From Flavobacterium succinicans (lineage in GTDB: Bacteria > Bacteroidota > Bacteroidia > Flavobacteriales > Flavobacteriaceae), in assembly GCF_001662485.1 (NCBI RefSeq), contig NZ_JMTM01000007.1, positions 1-57,313 of the forward strand: 57,313 bases of DNA, written 5' to 3'. Position numbers and translations under genes: made by a program. Below the pieces are notes generated by a model. The model worked only from the letters and a program-made list of their open reading frames with translations. It did no database searches and was not told the origin of the DNA. Each line of letters opens with the position of its first letter. The stretch's first letter is position 1. Below, piece after piece: positions 43,299-52,501 of this stretch.

Positions 43299-44149
43299 TG
43301 TTTATTTTTCTTCAAATTTGATACTTTGTATCCTTTTATAGTATTCTTTAGCTGGGTTATACTTCCTGAACGCAATACTATTTTGGCGCCTTCAATGACT
43401 CCCAAATACAATTGTTGTTTTACCACCGCTCTAGAAAAATGTTTTCTAAAAAAATAAAAATATAGTTTTTGTTTCTCTAACCCTACATCCAATGTTTTAC
43501 CTTTGTCCCTTTGTCCACCTGACGGAGCATGTAAATGCTCAACTAATATCTTTGGTTCAAAATAAATATTCGCACCAGCCTGCAACAAGCGCATCCCGTA
43601 ATCCCAATCGTCACCCCAAATGGTAAAGTGCTCGTCAAAATAAAAACCAGCTTCTTTAAATACCTCTTTTTTGACAATATTGAGACCTGAGCACACTTGC
43701 AAACGAAACCGCCCTTTCGAAAAATTATGCGGTTTAGCAATAGTATCTAAAACCGTGTGATATTGAAACTCCTTTTCTGCCATTCCTTCAAATTGAATCC
43801 CAGGAATCAGCACATCAATAACATTAGATTGCAAGGTGGCTACAATTTGTTCAAAAGCTTGACTTGGTATGCGCAAATCATCGTCCAAAAAAAACAACCA
43901 ATCTTCCTCTTTGTAAAAAGCTAAAGCCTGATTTCTAGAATGATTCACCGAATGAGACCGATCATTTTTAACTAAAGTGTATGGATAGTTCAATTGCAGC
44001 TTTTCAAGATTAGTGGTATAATCTTCAACACTTTGATCCACGATAACCACCTGAGAGATATAAGGAGCAAAAACGTTCAAATCCAACAACAGATTGGAAA
44101 GAAAATCAATACGATCTCGAGTAGGAATGACTAAAAAGAAATTTTTCAT
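43289..44149 (-). CDS. Glycosyltransferase family 2
   Basis: A 286-aa GT-A enzyme: LVIPTRDRIDFLSNLL, VVIVDQS, HSRNQAL, FFLDDD (D89-D91) and the WGDDWDYGMRL motif with catalytic-base acids, then a HLHAPSGGQRDKG motif. Overlaps neighbours by 4 nt upstream and 10 nt downstream, so translation is coupled in a tight block. Confidence 0.86.
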   Translation of the reverse strand: MKNFFLVIPTRDRIDFLSNLLLDLNVFAPYISQVVIVDQSVEDYTTNLEKLQLNYPYTLVKNDRSHSVNHSRNQALAFYKEEDWLFFLDDDLRIPSQAFEQIVATLQSNVIDVLIPGIQFEGMAEKEFQYHTVLDTIAKPHNFSKGRFRLQVCSGLNIVKKEVFKEAGFYFDEHFTIWGDDWDYGMRLLQAGANIYFEPKILVEHLHAPSGGQRDKGKTLDVGLEKQKLYFYFFRKHFSRAVVKQQLYLGVIEGAKIVLRSGSITQLKNTIKGYKVSNLKKNKQCE

Positions 44150-45108
44150 TTCTTATATAATTTGGAATGAATTAAATGAACACTAGAAAATAAATGTGTT
44201 TTTTTTAAGAACAGTATAAGCAAAGTTCGAAAGGTCCCAATTAGAAAGCCAATTGTTTTTCCGCCCCCTAATTGTTTAGCATAATGCGCCACTAAACCAC
44301 CATAATGTTTAAAACTAGGAATATTCCAAAAAGCCATTTCTAATTTTTTTAAAATAATGGCTTTTTGAGATAGCGTAAATCTTGACGAATACTCTTCAAA
44401 CAACACTTTACAGAATTCAAAGGTAGCGCTATTCTTTAGATCATCCAAAGACCCATCACCGGTTAGATTCATCGAAGAGAGTCTAACATACACTAAACTT
44501 TCGTTAATGGAATAACAATTGCCAAAATTAGAAAACTCCAAAACCGCCATATCATCTGCATGCCAAGCAATGGGAAAGTTTCTGAAGCCAATATCAAGAA
44601 CAACGCTTTTCTTAAAAATATATTCGCTTAATGAACTTCTGGTTTGTTTAGAGAACTTTTTTACCAAAAAATCAGTAGATTTTTCAATGACTTTATGAAG
44701 ATAAATAGTTGTAATTATTTCTCCTTTCTCATCAATGATCTGCGTTGCAAACCGAACCACATTAATTACTTCTTGGTTCATTTTATGCAAATTTTGATAA
44801 AACGCCTCCACCACATTCTCCCCCAACACATCATCATCCCCCAAAATCATCAACCAGGGTTCATTATCGGATAAGACTATACAACGCTCCCATTGTTGGG
44901 TCAGTGAAGTACCTCCTAAATTGGATTCAAAACGATGGTAAACAAAATTAAATTGCCCTTGAAACCGCTCTAGCAAAGCTGCAGGATCTTCAGGACTAGC
45001 ATCGTCTCCAATATACACCTTAAAATCTTGGCAGGTTTGCGCCGACAAAGACTGCAAGGTAGCCTCGAAAAAAGTGATTTTATAGTATGGGAGTATTATG
45101 GCGAGCAT
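44146..45108 (-). CDS. Glycosyltransferase family 2 (intact paralogue of two fragments)
   Basis: A 320-aa GT-A enzyme: LPYYKITFFEATLQSL, VYIGDDASPE (33-36 acids), NLGGTSLTQQWERCI and ILGDDDVLG (D91-D93). The C-terminal third includes WHADDMAVLEFS and a basic, aromatic tail. Two broken copies of its 5' end lie at 48129-48515 and 49887-50039, making this the surviving member of a duplicated gene. Confidence 0.87.
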   Translation of the reverse strand: MLAIILPYYKITFFEATLQSLSAQTCQDFKVYIGDDASPEDPAALLERFQGQFNFVYHRFESNLGGTSLTQQWERCIVLSDNEPWLMILGDDDVLGENVVEAFYQNLHKMNQEVINVVRFATQIIDEKGEIITTIYLHKVIEKSTDFLVKKFSKQTRSSLSEYIFKKSVVLDIGFRNFPIAWHADDMAVLEFSNFGNCYSINESLVYVRLSSMNLTGDGSLDDLKNSATFEFCKVLFEEYSSRFTLSQKAIILKKLEMAFWNIPSFKHYGGLVAHYAKQLGGGKTIGFLIGTFRTLLILFLKKTHLFSSVHLIHSKLYKK

Positions 45109-46239
45109 CTATCTAAATCTTTCGTATAGTTCAACAACTTTTTTCTGGTTTAAAAAATAATCTAATTGTCTAGAGATAGTATGATTAATACTTTGAGCAT
45201 TTCTTAATCTTTCTTCATCTTTCAATGACTCTTCGATATACTGCTGGATTTCTTTTATGTTGTTAGGATCTTTAATTAAAAAACCATTTTTACCATTTTC
45301 AATTATCTCTTCTGTAACTCCACCTGGATTGGACTGTATCGGAAAAGCACCCATTACAATCGCTTCTAAAAGGGTATTGGGCATACCATCCGATATACTA
45401 TTCCCTACATAGATTAATGATTTTCCCATTATTTTCAATAATTCATCATGTGAAAGCCCATGACGGTCAAAAACTGTAAAATTTAGGTTTTGAGAATTAA
45501 TGTAGTCTATCACTTTTGTATGTGCCCCAAATACCACCACTTCATAATTCTGGATTTTATTTTGAATACCATGTAAGGCCTTTAAAATATTCAATCCTCT
45601 ACCCAAATGATGTTCGTATCCTTTTACTAGAATTATGTTTCGACTTGCTACAGGTAATTTGTTGGGCTCTAATTCCTGTATATGATACCCTGTTCCACCT
45701 GGAATAACACCCAAATGTTTTCCTTGAAATCCCAACTTTTTCGCTAAATCAAAATCTCGTTTACAATCAGTATGCAAAAAATTAACCCTAGACAATACTT
45801 GATTTATTTTTATCAATTGTGATGCAAACTGTTGATAATAATACAAATCACTTCCCCAACAAGAATACAACCATTTAATACACTTGTATTTTTGCATAGT
45901 TTTTAAAATAGGATAGGAACATCCTTGCATTTCAAAACTATGAATTAAATCAGGCTGAATTTCATTAATTATATTTTCTAATGCTTCATTTGCAATTACT
46001 TCAAGAAAAGGCTGTACTTTTTCATAAACCACTGGAAATTTTTTATTTAAAAAATATTCGCCTTTGATATATTTCACTTTTCTTTTCTTCCAATCTACAA
46101 ATTGGGTTACCGAATCTAAAGTATCTAGCCGTCCCCGACCTAATACATCAAACCAATACAATTCGTGAGAAGTATCTTTTAGATTTTCAATCCAGCGAAT
46201 CACATGAACGGAAGGCATAGAAACAAAGAGAATTTTCAT
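45109..46239 (-). CDS. Glycosyltransferase family 4
   Basis: A 376-aa GT-B enzyme: LFVSMPSVHVIRWIENL, LIHSFEMQG, WLYSCWGSDLYYY, VFGAHTK and the E-x7-E segment SDGMPNTLLEAIVMGAFPI followed by GGVTEEIIENGKNG. Adjoins the next gene without a gap. Confidence 0.87.
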   Translation of the reverse strand: MKILFVSMPSVHVIRWIENLKDTSHELYWFDVLGRGRLDTLDSVTQFVDWKKRKVKYIKGEYFLNKKFPVVYEKVQPFLEVIANEALENIINEIQPDLIHSFEMQGCSYPILKTMQKYKCIKWLYSCWGSDLYYYQQFASQLIKINQVLSRVNFLHTDCKRDFDLAKKLGFQGKHLGVIPGGTGYHIQELEPNKLPVASRNIILVKGYEHHLGRGLNILKALHGIQNKIQNYEVVVFGAHTKVIDYINSQNLNFTVFDRHGLSHDELLKIMGKSLIYVGNSISDGMPNTLLEAIVMGAFPIQSNPGGVTEEIIENGKNGFLIKDPNNIKEIQQYIEESLKDEERLRNAQSINHTISRQLDYFLNQKKVVELYERFR

Positions 46240-46241
46240 AA

Positions 46242-47180
46242 CTACAAAAACTTATATCCCTTATTGAATAATGAATAAAGAATAAACCCAAAAAAGGTTT
46301 TCATTATACCTGTAATGTCTAATAATTGCATTTGATATTTCAAAAGACCTTTTAAATAATGCCATTTGTATTCATCCTTTCGAACTAAAGCTTCTCTCAA
46401 AAAATACTGATATCTTGCTTTTATATACATTATCAAAATGGTTGGATTGACCAATTGATTATTACATAATATCCGTATATGCTTTTCTCTTGCTTTTATC
46501 TCAGATTGTATTTCATCAAAATTAAATTTCCCAATTTCTTTGGACAAAGAATCCTTATGAATCCTATATTTAATCAAGGGTATGTCAATAAAAGCAATTT
46601 TAGATTCACAATACAGCATCCGCAAATTAAAATCCCAATCATCTAAATTAGAAAGGTTATCGTCAAATAATTCATTTTGATTATTTAAAAAACTTTTTCT
46701 CCATAAAGGTCCAGAAACATAAAAAGTTATTCGACCTACCAAATAATCTTCTATTAACTGATTAGAGTAAATTGTATTTTCCTTTAAAGTTATTTTATTT
46801 TCAAAATCATAATGTGCTACTTTACATACACTACAATCAATGGCTTCTTCGAAAGATGCTATTTGTTGTTCAAGCAGCGTTGAATGCATCACATCATCAC
46901 TGTCAAACCATTTTATAAATTCTCCTTTACTCAACACAAAACCGTAATTACGACAAGAATTGGGTCCCTTTTTCCTATCTTTTGGCCTATAATGATATTG
47001 AAAGCGACTATCTTTTTTTACATAATTCCCCACTACCTCATCGGTAGTATCCATACTCCCATCATCCACAATAATACATTCCCAATTCGTGTAAGTTTGT
47101 TCCAAAACACTATTAAGCGTTTCACCAATTAAATGCGCTCGATTGTAGGTAGGTATAATAATGGAGATTAATGGCGTCAT
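46242..47180 (-). CDS. Glycosyltransferase family 2
   Basis: A 312-aa GT-A enzyme: IIIPTYNRAHLIGETLNSV, CIIVDDGSMD (39-42), GPNSCRNYG and KWFDSDD (93-96). Typical domain length with a helical, basic tail. Two nt before the GT4 start; part of the same polycistron. Confidence 0.88.
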   Translation of the reverse strand: MTPLISIIIPTYNRAHLIGETLNSVLEQTYTNWECIIVDDGSMDTTDEVVGNYVKKDSRFQYHYRPKDRKKGPNSCRNYGFVLSKGEFIKWFDSDDVMHSTLLEQQIASFEEAIDCSVCKVAHYDFENKITLKENTIYSNQLIEDYLVGRITFYVSGPLWRKSFLNNQNELFDDNLSNLDDWDFNLRMLYCESKIAFIDIPLIKYRIHKDSLSKEIGKFNFDEIQSEIKAREKHIRILCNNQLVNPTILIMYIKARYQYFLREALVRKDEYKWHYLKGLLKYQMQLLDITGIMKTFFGFILYSLFNKGYKFL

Positions 47181-47187
47181 ATCTTAC

Positions 47188-48069
47188 TTATTTAAAGGCA
47201 TAGATCATTCCTGTAATTGGGCTTAACGCTCTAGAAACAATATTAAAATCACTCTTTATCAAAATTTCTTCAAGAATTTCCGAACCCTTATCATGCCATT
47301 CAATCATAAAAACATCTATTTTAATTAACAAGTCCTCTTTTTCTAATTTTTTTAATATTTCATATTCTGCACCCTCACAATCTATTTTTAATACAATTTT
47401 TTGGTGAGGATGCCTATCAATAATATCTTTAATTATTTTTTCTATCGATATTATTTGGATTTCAATTTCTTGTGCTTTATCAATAGTTATACTTGGACTT
47501 AAATCTAATCGTATTCCACAATTTCCTTTCATTTGTGAGTCATATAGAACTTTTTCAGCTCTTGTAGATCCACCTAAACCAAAATTAAATGATTCAATTT
47601 TATTAGAATACTTTTTATTTAAATCGAAATTATAAAGCGCTTGATTAAATGTTGCTACAACTGGTTCAAAAGAATAAATTTTAGTTATATTATCTTTCAA
47701 TGCAAAAAATAATGAGCTTATTCCAATATTCATCCCAATATCAAAAACTACACAACTTCCATTAGATAAAAAGTTGTAATCTTTTTCAACAAATACCTCT
47801 TTTAAAATATAAAATTCTTCAGGGCTTTCCACGTAGAATTTTAAATCATCGAATTCTGCATAAACACCATTTTTATACTCTCTCAAAATAATGTTTGGAT
47901 ATTCCTCTTTGATCAGAGAAAAAAAATTAAAAGACCTATAAACTAAATTGTTATAGTCTTTCCTTATACCTAATTTTTTGATTTCAGCTTGTAATCCTTT
48001 TTTCCTCTTTGACTCATTAGAAATTTTATAACCTAATTTTCTAAATAACTTATATAAATACATTTTCAT
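47188..48069 (-). CDS. FkbM-family methyltransferase
   Basis: A 293-aa protein with motif I VVFDIGMNIGISSLFFA (about 107-123), SFEP, and the VLKIDCEGAEYEIL segment diagnostic of FkbM O-methyltransferases. The substrate is probably a sugar hydroxyl of the surface glycan. It is 7 nt from the following GT2 gene. Codon and base use are more AT-rich than the sugar-transferase genes to its left, which hints at different ancestry. Confidence 0.83.
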   Translation of the reverse strand: MKMYLYKLFRKLGYKISNESKRKKGLQAEIKKLGIRKDYNNLVYRSFNFFSLIKEEYPNIILREYKNGVYAEFDDLKFYVESPEEFYILKEVFVEKDYNFLSNGSCVVFDIGMNIGISSLFFALKDNITKIYSFEPVVATFNQALYNFDLNKKYSNKIESFNFGLGGSTRAEKVLYDSQMKGNCGIRLDLSPSITIDKAQEIEIQIISIEKIIKDIIDRHPHQKIVLKIDCEGAEYEILKKLEKEDLLIKIDVFMIEWHDKGSEILEEILIKSDFNIVSRALSPITGMIYAFK

Positions 48070-48128
48070 TTTTAAATTGTTTTAAATTATTTAATTTGAG
48101 AGAGCATACATAATCTAGATATTCCAAC

Positions 48129-48515
48129 TCCAACCTCATCAATAACCTCTGTTGCATAACGCACTACAGTAATTTTTTTTCTATTTATCTCTTTTTAGTT
48201 GTTATAAAACGCCTCCACTACATTCTCCCCCAACACATCGTCATCCCCCAAAATCATCAACCAGGGTTCATTATCAGATAAGGCTATACAGCGCTCCCAT
48301 TGTTGGGTCAAAGACACACCTCCCAAATTGAATTCAAAACGGTGGTAGACAAAATCAAATTGCCCTTGAAAATGTTCCAACAATTCCGTTGGTTTTTCGG
48401 GACTCGCATCATCGCCAATATACACTTTAAAATCTTGACAGGTTTGCGCCGCCAAGGACTGTAAGGTAGCCTCGAAGAAAGTAAGTTTGTAATATGGGAT
48501 GATGATGGCGAGCAT
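48129..48515 (-). pseudogene. Truncated GT2 copy 2 (nonsense plus deletion)
   Basis: The first 106 codons closely match the intact gene at 44146-45108 (LPYYK-like, IGDDASPE, LTQQWERC, ILGDDDVLG, VEAFY). A TAA then interrupts at the position of a leucine. Collinear similarity continues in the same frame for another 22 codons (VVRYATEVIDE versus VVRFATQIIDE), after which it is lost. So the gene suffered a nonsense change and a 3' deletion. Confidence 0.8.
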
Positions 48516-48524
48516 AACAGCTAT

Positions 48525-49736
48525 TTAAGACAACAAAAATTCTTCTAACGAAATGGCGTTGATACCACCATAAGTATTTCCCGAAAAAGCATCAAAAGTG
48601 ATCACTGTTTTGGGGTAATTATCTTTTATTGCGGCCAAATTCCCGAACTCTCTTTCAATGGTCTTGGGGGCATTCAATGTTAATGCCACTTGAAAATAAT
48701 GAGTTTCCCCCCCTTTTTGAGCAATAAAATCAATTTCTAGCTGATCTAATTTCCCAACACTAACCTTATATCCTTTGAACAGTAAATGATTATAAACGGC
48801 ATTTTCTAATAGCTTCCCTCGGTCTTCTAATCGATAGCCACAAATTCCGTTTCGAATGCCTAAATTCTCAAAATAGTATTTATCTCCAAACTCAAAAACG
48901 CGTTTCCCAATCAGATCATAGCGCACCACTTTGTGTATCAAAAAAGCATTGGTCAAATACGAAATATAGGTTTGTACTTGCTTTGGCAACATTTTTACCT
49001 GTTGTGATTTCAAAAAATCGCTTATTTTTTTGGATGAAAAAATACTGCCCGTATTCCCAGCCAAAAACAAAACTAATTGTTCTAAAAAGGGAGTATTTCG
49101 TACTGCAAATCGATTAATGATGTCTCGATATACAATAGTAGCATATATATTCTTGAGATATTCAAAGACAATATTTTCCTCTAAGGGCAAGTGTTTCAAA
49201 TAGGGTAAGCCTCCGTATTTTATATACTTATCCAAATTCTGGGAATTGGATTCTAAATGATGAAAATCTAAAAATTCGGTATAGGAAAGACTATAAACCA
49301 CTATTTCGATATAACGACCGCTCAAATACCCCGCAATATCACCTGACAATAAATTGGCATTACTCCCTGTGCAATACAAATCCAAATAGGGATGTAAAAG
49401 CAAAGAACGCAAAGCGGATCCAAAATTTTCTATATCCTGAATTTCGTCAATAAAAACAGCAGTTTTCCCTGTTTTCGACTTGTTTTCAACAACATAACGA
49501 TGCAAATCTTCGGCTGTTTTTAGAAACGAAAATGCCAAATCTTCTTTATTGATATACAAAATTTGAGCCGTAGCACTTTTTTCAATTTCTTGCATAATCT
49601 GAAAAAGTAAATAACTCTTTCCAACGCGTCTTTGCCCAGTAAGCACTTTTATTATATTTTGTCCAACAAACGGCCTAACCCTATCTATATAATGGTTTCG
49701 AGCTTGTATTTGTTCGGGATATAGAATTGCTGTCAT
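48525..49736 (-). CDS. AAA-type ATPase with DUF4143 domain
   Basis: A 403-aa P-loop ATPase: Walker A LTGQRRVGKS (32-41), Walker B AVFIDEIQD, LYCTGSNANLL, and a C-terminal nuclease-like part with LDQLEIDFIAQKGGETHYFQVA (E-D-x-K-like positions). It belongs to the same broad family as the gene at 40894 but shares little sequence beyond the motifs. It sits between two fragments of a duplicated glycosyltransferase. An inverted repeat lies 49-90 bp upstream. Confidence 0.86.
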   Translation of the reverse strand: MTAILYPEQIQARNHYIDRVRPFVGQNIIKVLTGQRRVGKSYLLFQIMQEIEKSATAQILYINKEDLAFSFLKTAEDLHRYVVENKSKTGKTAVFIDEIQDIENFGSALRSLLLHPYLDLYCTGSNANLLSGDIAGYLSGRYIEIVVYSLSYTEFLDFHHLESNSQNLDKYIKYGGLPYLKHLPLEENIVFEYLKNIYATIVYRDIINRFAVRNTPFLEQLVLFLAGNTGSIFSSKKISDFLKSQQVKMLPKQVQTYISYLTNAFLIHKVVRYDLIGKRVFEFGDKYYFENLGIRNGICGYRLEDRGKLLENAVYNHLLFKGYKVSVGKLDQLEIDFIAQKGGETHYFQVALTLNAPKTIEREFGNLAAIKDNYPKTVITFDAFSGNTYGGINAISLEEFLLS

Positions 49737-49784
49737 GGTGATTGTATCTATTCATCAAGTACAAAAATACAATAAGTTTTCGAT

Positions 49785-49826
49785 ATATCGATAACTTTTT
49801 ATATTTACAACAAAAGTTATCGATAT
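49785..49826. promoter_or_regulatory. Operator-like inverted repeat upstream of the ATPase gene
   Basis: ATATCGATAACTTTT (49785-49799) and AAAAGTTATCGATAT (49812-49826) are perfect 15-nt inverted repeats with a 12-nt spacer; further TCGATA half-sites abut both sides. The distance to the start (49 bp) and the symmetry suggest a regulator site or self-control element. Confidence 0.45.
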
Positions 49827-49886
49827 GCGATAAAGTTTTATTTTTTTTACATAAAATTTTCGTTATAGCAACAACTTTTAGCAAGA

Positions 49887-50039
49887 CTATACTACCAATT
49901 GTATTTTTAAAATGGTTATTGCCGATAGATAATCATCCCCAATATACATTTCCAATTGCTGACGGCTTTGATTGGCAAATGATTGTAATGCAGCCTCGAA
50001 GAAGGTAAGTTTGCAGTATGGGATGATGGTGGCGAGCAT
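49887..50039 (-). pseudogene. Truncated GT2 copy 3 (5' fragment)
   Basis: Fifty codons whose first 36 resemble the intact gene at 44146 (IIPYCKLTFFEAALQSF, then MYIGDD); similarity ends after the IGDD motif and the frame stops at 49887. No downstream remnant is recognisable. Confidence 0.75.
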
Positions 50040-50064
50040 AAATAGGATTCTAAAAAAAGGGTTC

Positions 50065-50943
50065 TTAATTCTTTGACAATAATCTTTTAAAAAATCTAAC
50101 CAAATTAGCAATTTTACTCTGAGTTTTAAAAAGCTTCCATCTCCTTTCAGGGTGTAACTGCCAAAATATAGTTCTATATAATGACTCTCTCAAAGATTCC
50201 ATTTCGTTCAAATTTGATTTTCTATTTGCAAATGTAGCTTGGTCAGGATGTAAGCGAAAAAAAATCAACTTCTCATTTACAAACCCAATGTCATAAAATT
50301 TCATCAATCGATACCAATATTCAAAATCTAAAGATTGTTTTAGCTTTATATTAAAATATCCTATTTTCTCAAAACATTCCTTTTTAATCAAAACAGCAGT
50401 CGGCTCCCCTATTTTATTTAAAGGATTTTTCATCAAATTAATATTTTTCAAATATGTTGTCCCTTTTGTAATGCCTTCTTCAACCTCAAACTCAAACCAG
50501 CTTTTATGAAGTATTGCATAATTATTTATCCATGAAATATGATCACGATTATTTGCATCATAAATAATGTTCCTCTTGCAATAAACCATTCCGATTTTCG
50601 GATCTGATTCTATTAGATTAATCATTTTTTCTACACAATCAATTGCTAAAACATCATCTTGAAAAAGAAACTTAATATAAGTTCCTTTTGACTTTTTAAC
50701 ACAATGATTCCAATTTTCACCAATCCCTTTTGGTTCGTGATTATAAATATAAAAAGGTACGGTACAATCTTTTAGAACATCTTTGATAATAATCAATGTC
50801 TCGTCATTAGAATTATCGTCTGATATTATAATTTCAATATTTTTATATGTTTGTTCTACGGCAGATTGTAACGCTTCTTTAATAAACTTACCCCCATTAT
50901 AGGTAGGAATGCATATTGAAACTAAAGGATTACTGTTTATCAT
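50065..50943 (-). CDS. Glycosyltransferase family 2
   Basis: A 292-aa GT-A enzyme: ICIPTYNGGKFIKEALQSA, IIISDDNSNDET (40-49), GIGENWNHC and LFQDDVLA (D96, D97). I choose ATG 50943, one base after the upstream stop (TAAAATG), rather than an ATG inside that gene. The tail contains a basic helix ending in FFKRLLSKN. Confidence 0.85.
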   Translation of the reverse strand: MINSNPLVSICIPTYNGGKFIKEALQSAVEQTYKNIEIIISDDNSNDETLIIIKDVLKDCTVPFYIYNHEPKGIGENWNHCVKKSKGTYIKFLFQDDVLAIDCVEKMINLIESDPKIGMVYCKRNIIYDANNRDHISWINNYAILHKSWFEFEVEEGITKGTTYLKNINLMKNPLNKIGEPTAVLIKKECFEKIGYFNIKLKQSLDFEYWYRLMKFYDIGFVNEKLIFFRLHPDQATFANRKSNLNEMESLRESLYRTIFWQLHPERRWKLFKTQSKIANLVRFFKRLLSKN

Positions 50944-50944
50944 T

Positions 50945-51781
50945 TTAAATAATTTCATCATTAATATTAAAAAGTCTGATTCCCAAAAATTTCTTTGTGA
51001 AAAGATTAATTACAAATTTTTCGCTTTTTAAATTATTAACGTATCTTCTTTCGTTCTTTTTATACAACGAATAAACATCTCTGTAAGATTTCTGATACTG
51101 TTTACTATATTTTTTAAAGATATAATCTTTGTTTAGTTGTTCCATCGTATCAGTAAAGGATCTAATCATTGAATTGCTAGTCACTCTATACTTAAAAGTG
51201 ATTTTATCTAAATATTTAAATTGTACTCCAATACTACCAAAAGCAATCCATAATTCCCAGTCTTCATGACCTTGATATGGCATATTCTCATCATAGCCTC
51301 CAACCTCAACCCAATTTTTTTTTCTATAAATTGCACAAGCATCTATATAATTTCCAATGAGCATCTTAGTCAAATCAAATTCATTAACCTTCCATAATCC
51401 TGATTTTTCTCCAAAATATTCTGCATCACCATGGACCACACCAATTTTAATATTATTTTCTAAAATTGATACCGCTTCATTTGCAAAATCTTTCGCTACT
51501 AAATTATCAGAATCCAATGGTAAAATATACTTCCCTTTTGCTCTTGAAATGCCAAAATTTCTAGTCTTACCTAAACCCTCATTTTGCTTTGAAAAATAGT
51601 TAAACCTGTTATCACGATTTATCCATTTTAAAGCAATCTCTTCAGTTAAATCAATTGAACCATCATTTATGATTATAGCTTCCCACTCTTGAAAATCTTG
51701 GTGTAAAACAGACTCCAAAGTGCTTTCTAAAGTTGCTTCAGAATTGAAACAAGGAATAATTATGGATAAAATTGGGATCAT
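50945..51781 (-). CDS. Glycosyltransferase family 2
   Basis: A 278-aa GT-A enzyme: IIIPCFNSEATLESTLESV, IIINDGSID, GLGKTRNFGISRAKGKY and LPLDSDN (89-93); YQGHEDWELWIAFG supplies the ED base motif. Directly followed by the next transferase and preceded by a 3-nt gap to a methyltransferase gene. Confidence 0.88.
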   Translation of the reverse strand: MIPILSIIIPCFNSEATLESTLESVLHQDFQEWEAIIINDGSIDLTEEIALKWINRDNRFNYFSKQNEGLGKTRNFGISRAKGKYILPLDSDNLVAKDFANEAVSILENNIKIGVVHGDAEYFGEKSGLWKVNEFDLTKMLIGNYIDACAIYRKKNWVEVGGYDENMPYQGHEDWELWIAFGSIGVQFKYLDKITFKYRVTSNSMIRSFTDTMEQLNKDYIFKKYSKQYQKSYRDVYSLYKKNERRYVNNLKSEKFVINLFTKKFLGIRLFNINDEII

Positions 51782-51784
51782 AAT

Positions 51785-52501
51785 TTATTTTTTTCTTGCA
51801 ACAACAACATAATTTATTGTATTTATAGAATTGAAATCTTTTGCATCCAAATAACTAAAAATTCTATTTACCAAAATATAAATTCTCAATTTACGAAACA
51901 GATATTTGATTCCTCTGGCAATTGAATTTGCATTGGTGTTATTAAACCCAAAAGTGTGATTTATCATTTGACCAAGAGTCGCCCATGCTCCACCATTTGG
52001 AGTAATTTCAATTATTTCGAATCCAGATTTTTCTAAAATATATTTTAGCCCATATTTTGTGAATCTAAAAAAATCATAGGGCTCTTCATGCAAATGCCAA
52101 TAAAAAGGACCTGATAAAATAAAACACCCATCATTCTTCAACAATCTAAAGGCCTCATGAATCATTCCTTGATAATCTTCTATGTGTTCTATAGCCTGTG
52201 TAGAAATAATCGTTTCAAAACTATTGCTTTGAAGAGGTATATTATTGGCCTCGCATAAAACATCAACTTTATTTAAACTTGACTGTACAATATCACAACC
52301 CATATAGGCCGAGATTTTCCCTTTAAACCAAATCTCATAAGGCTTATTGCCACAACCAATATCTAACAATTTACCTTTAGCATAATTCTGTATGGCTATC
52401 TTTAATTCTTTATGAAAAGATAAGTAAACTAAATAATCTCTATTTGAAATATTTATTTTTTCTACATTTTCTAATCGAATAAGATTTGCTTCTCTTGTCA
52501 T
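51785..52501 (-). CDS. Class I SAM-dependent methyltransferase
   Basis: A 238-aa methyltransferase (motif I KLLDIGCGNKPYE, 44-56; IISTQAIEHIEDY; GCFILSGPFYWHLHE). The FYWHLHEEPYDFFRFT region is typical of methyltransferases in glycan clusters. Overlaps the upstream methyltransferase gene by 4 nt. Confidence 0.83.
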   Translation of the reverse strand: MTREANLIRLENVEKINISNRDYLVYLSFHKELKIAIQNYAKGKLLDIGCGNKPYEIWFKGKISAYMGCDIVQSSLNKVDVLCEANNIPLQSNSFETIISTQAIEHIEDYQGMIHEAFRLLKNDGCFILSGPFYWHLHEEPYDFFRFTKYGLKYILEKSGFEIIEITPNGGAWATLGQMINHTFGFNNTNANSIARGIKYLFRKLRIYILVNRIFSYLDAKDFNSINTINYVVVARKK

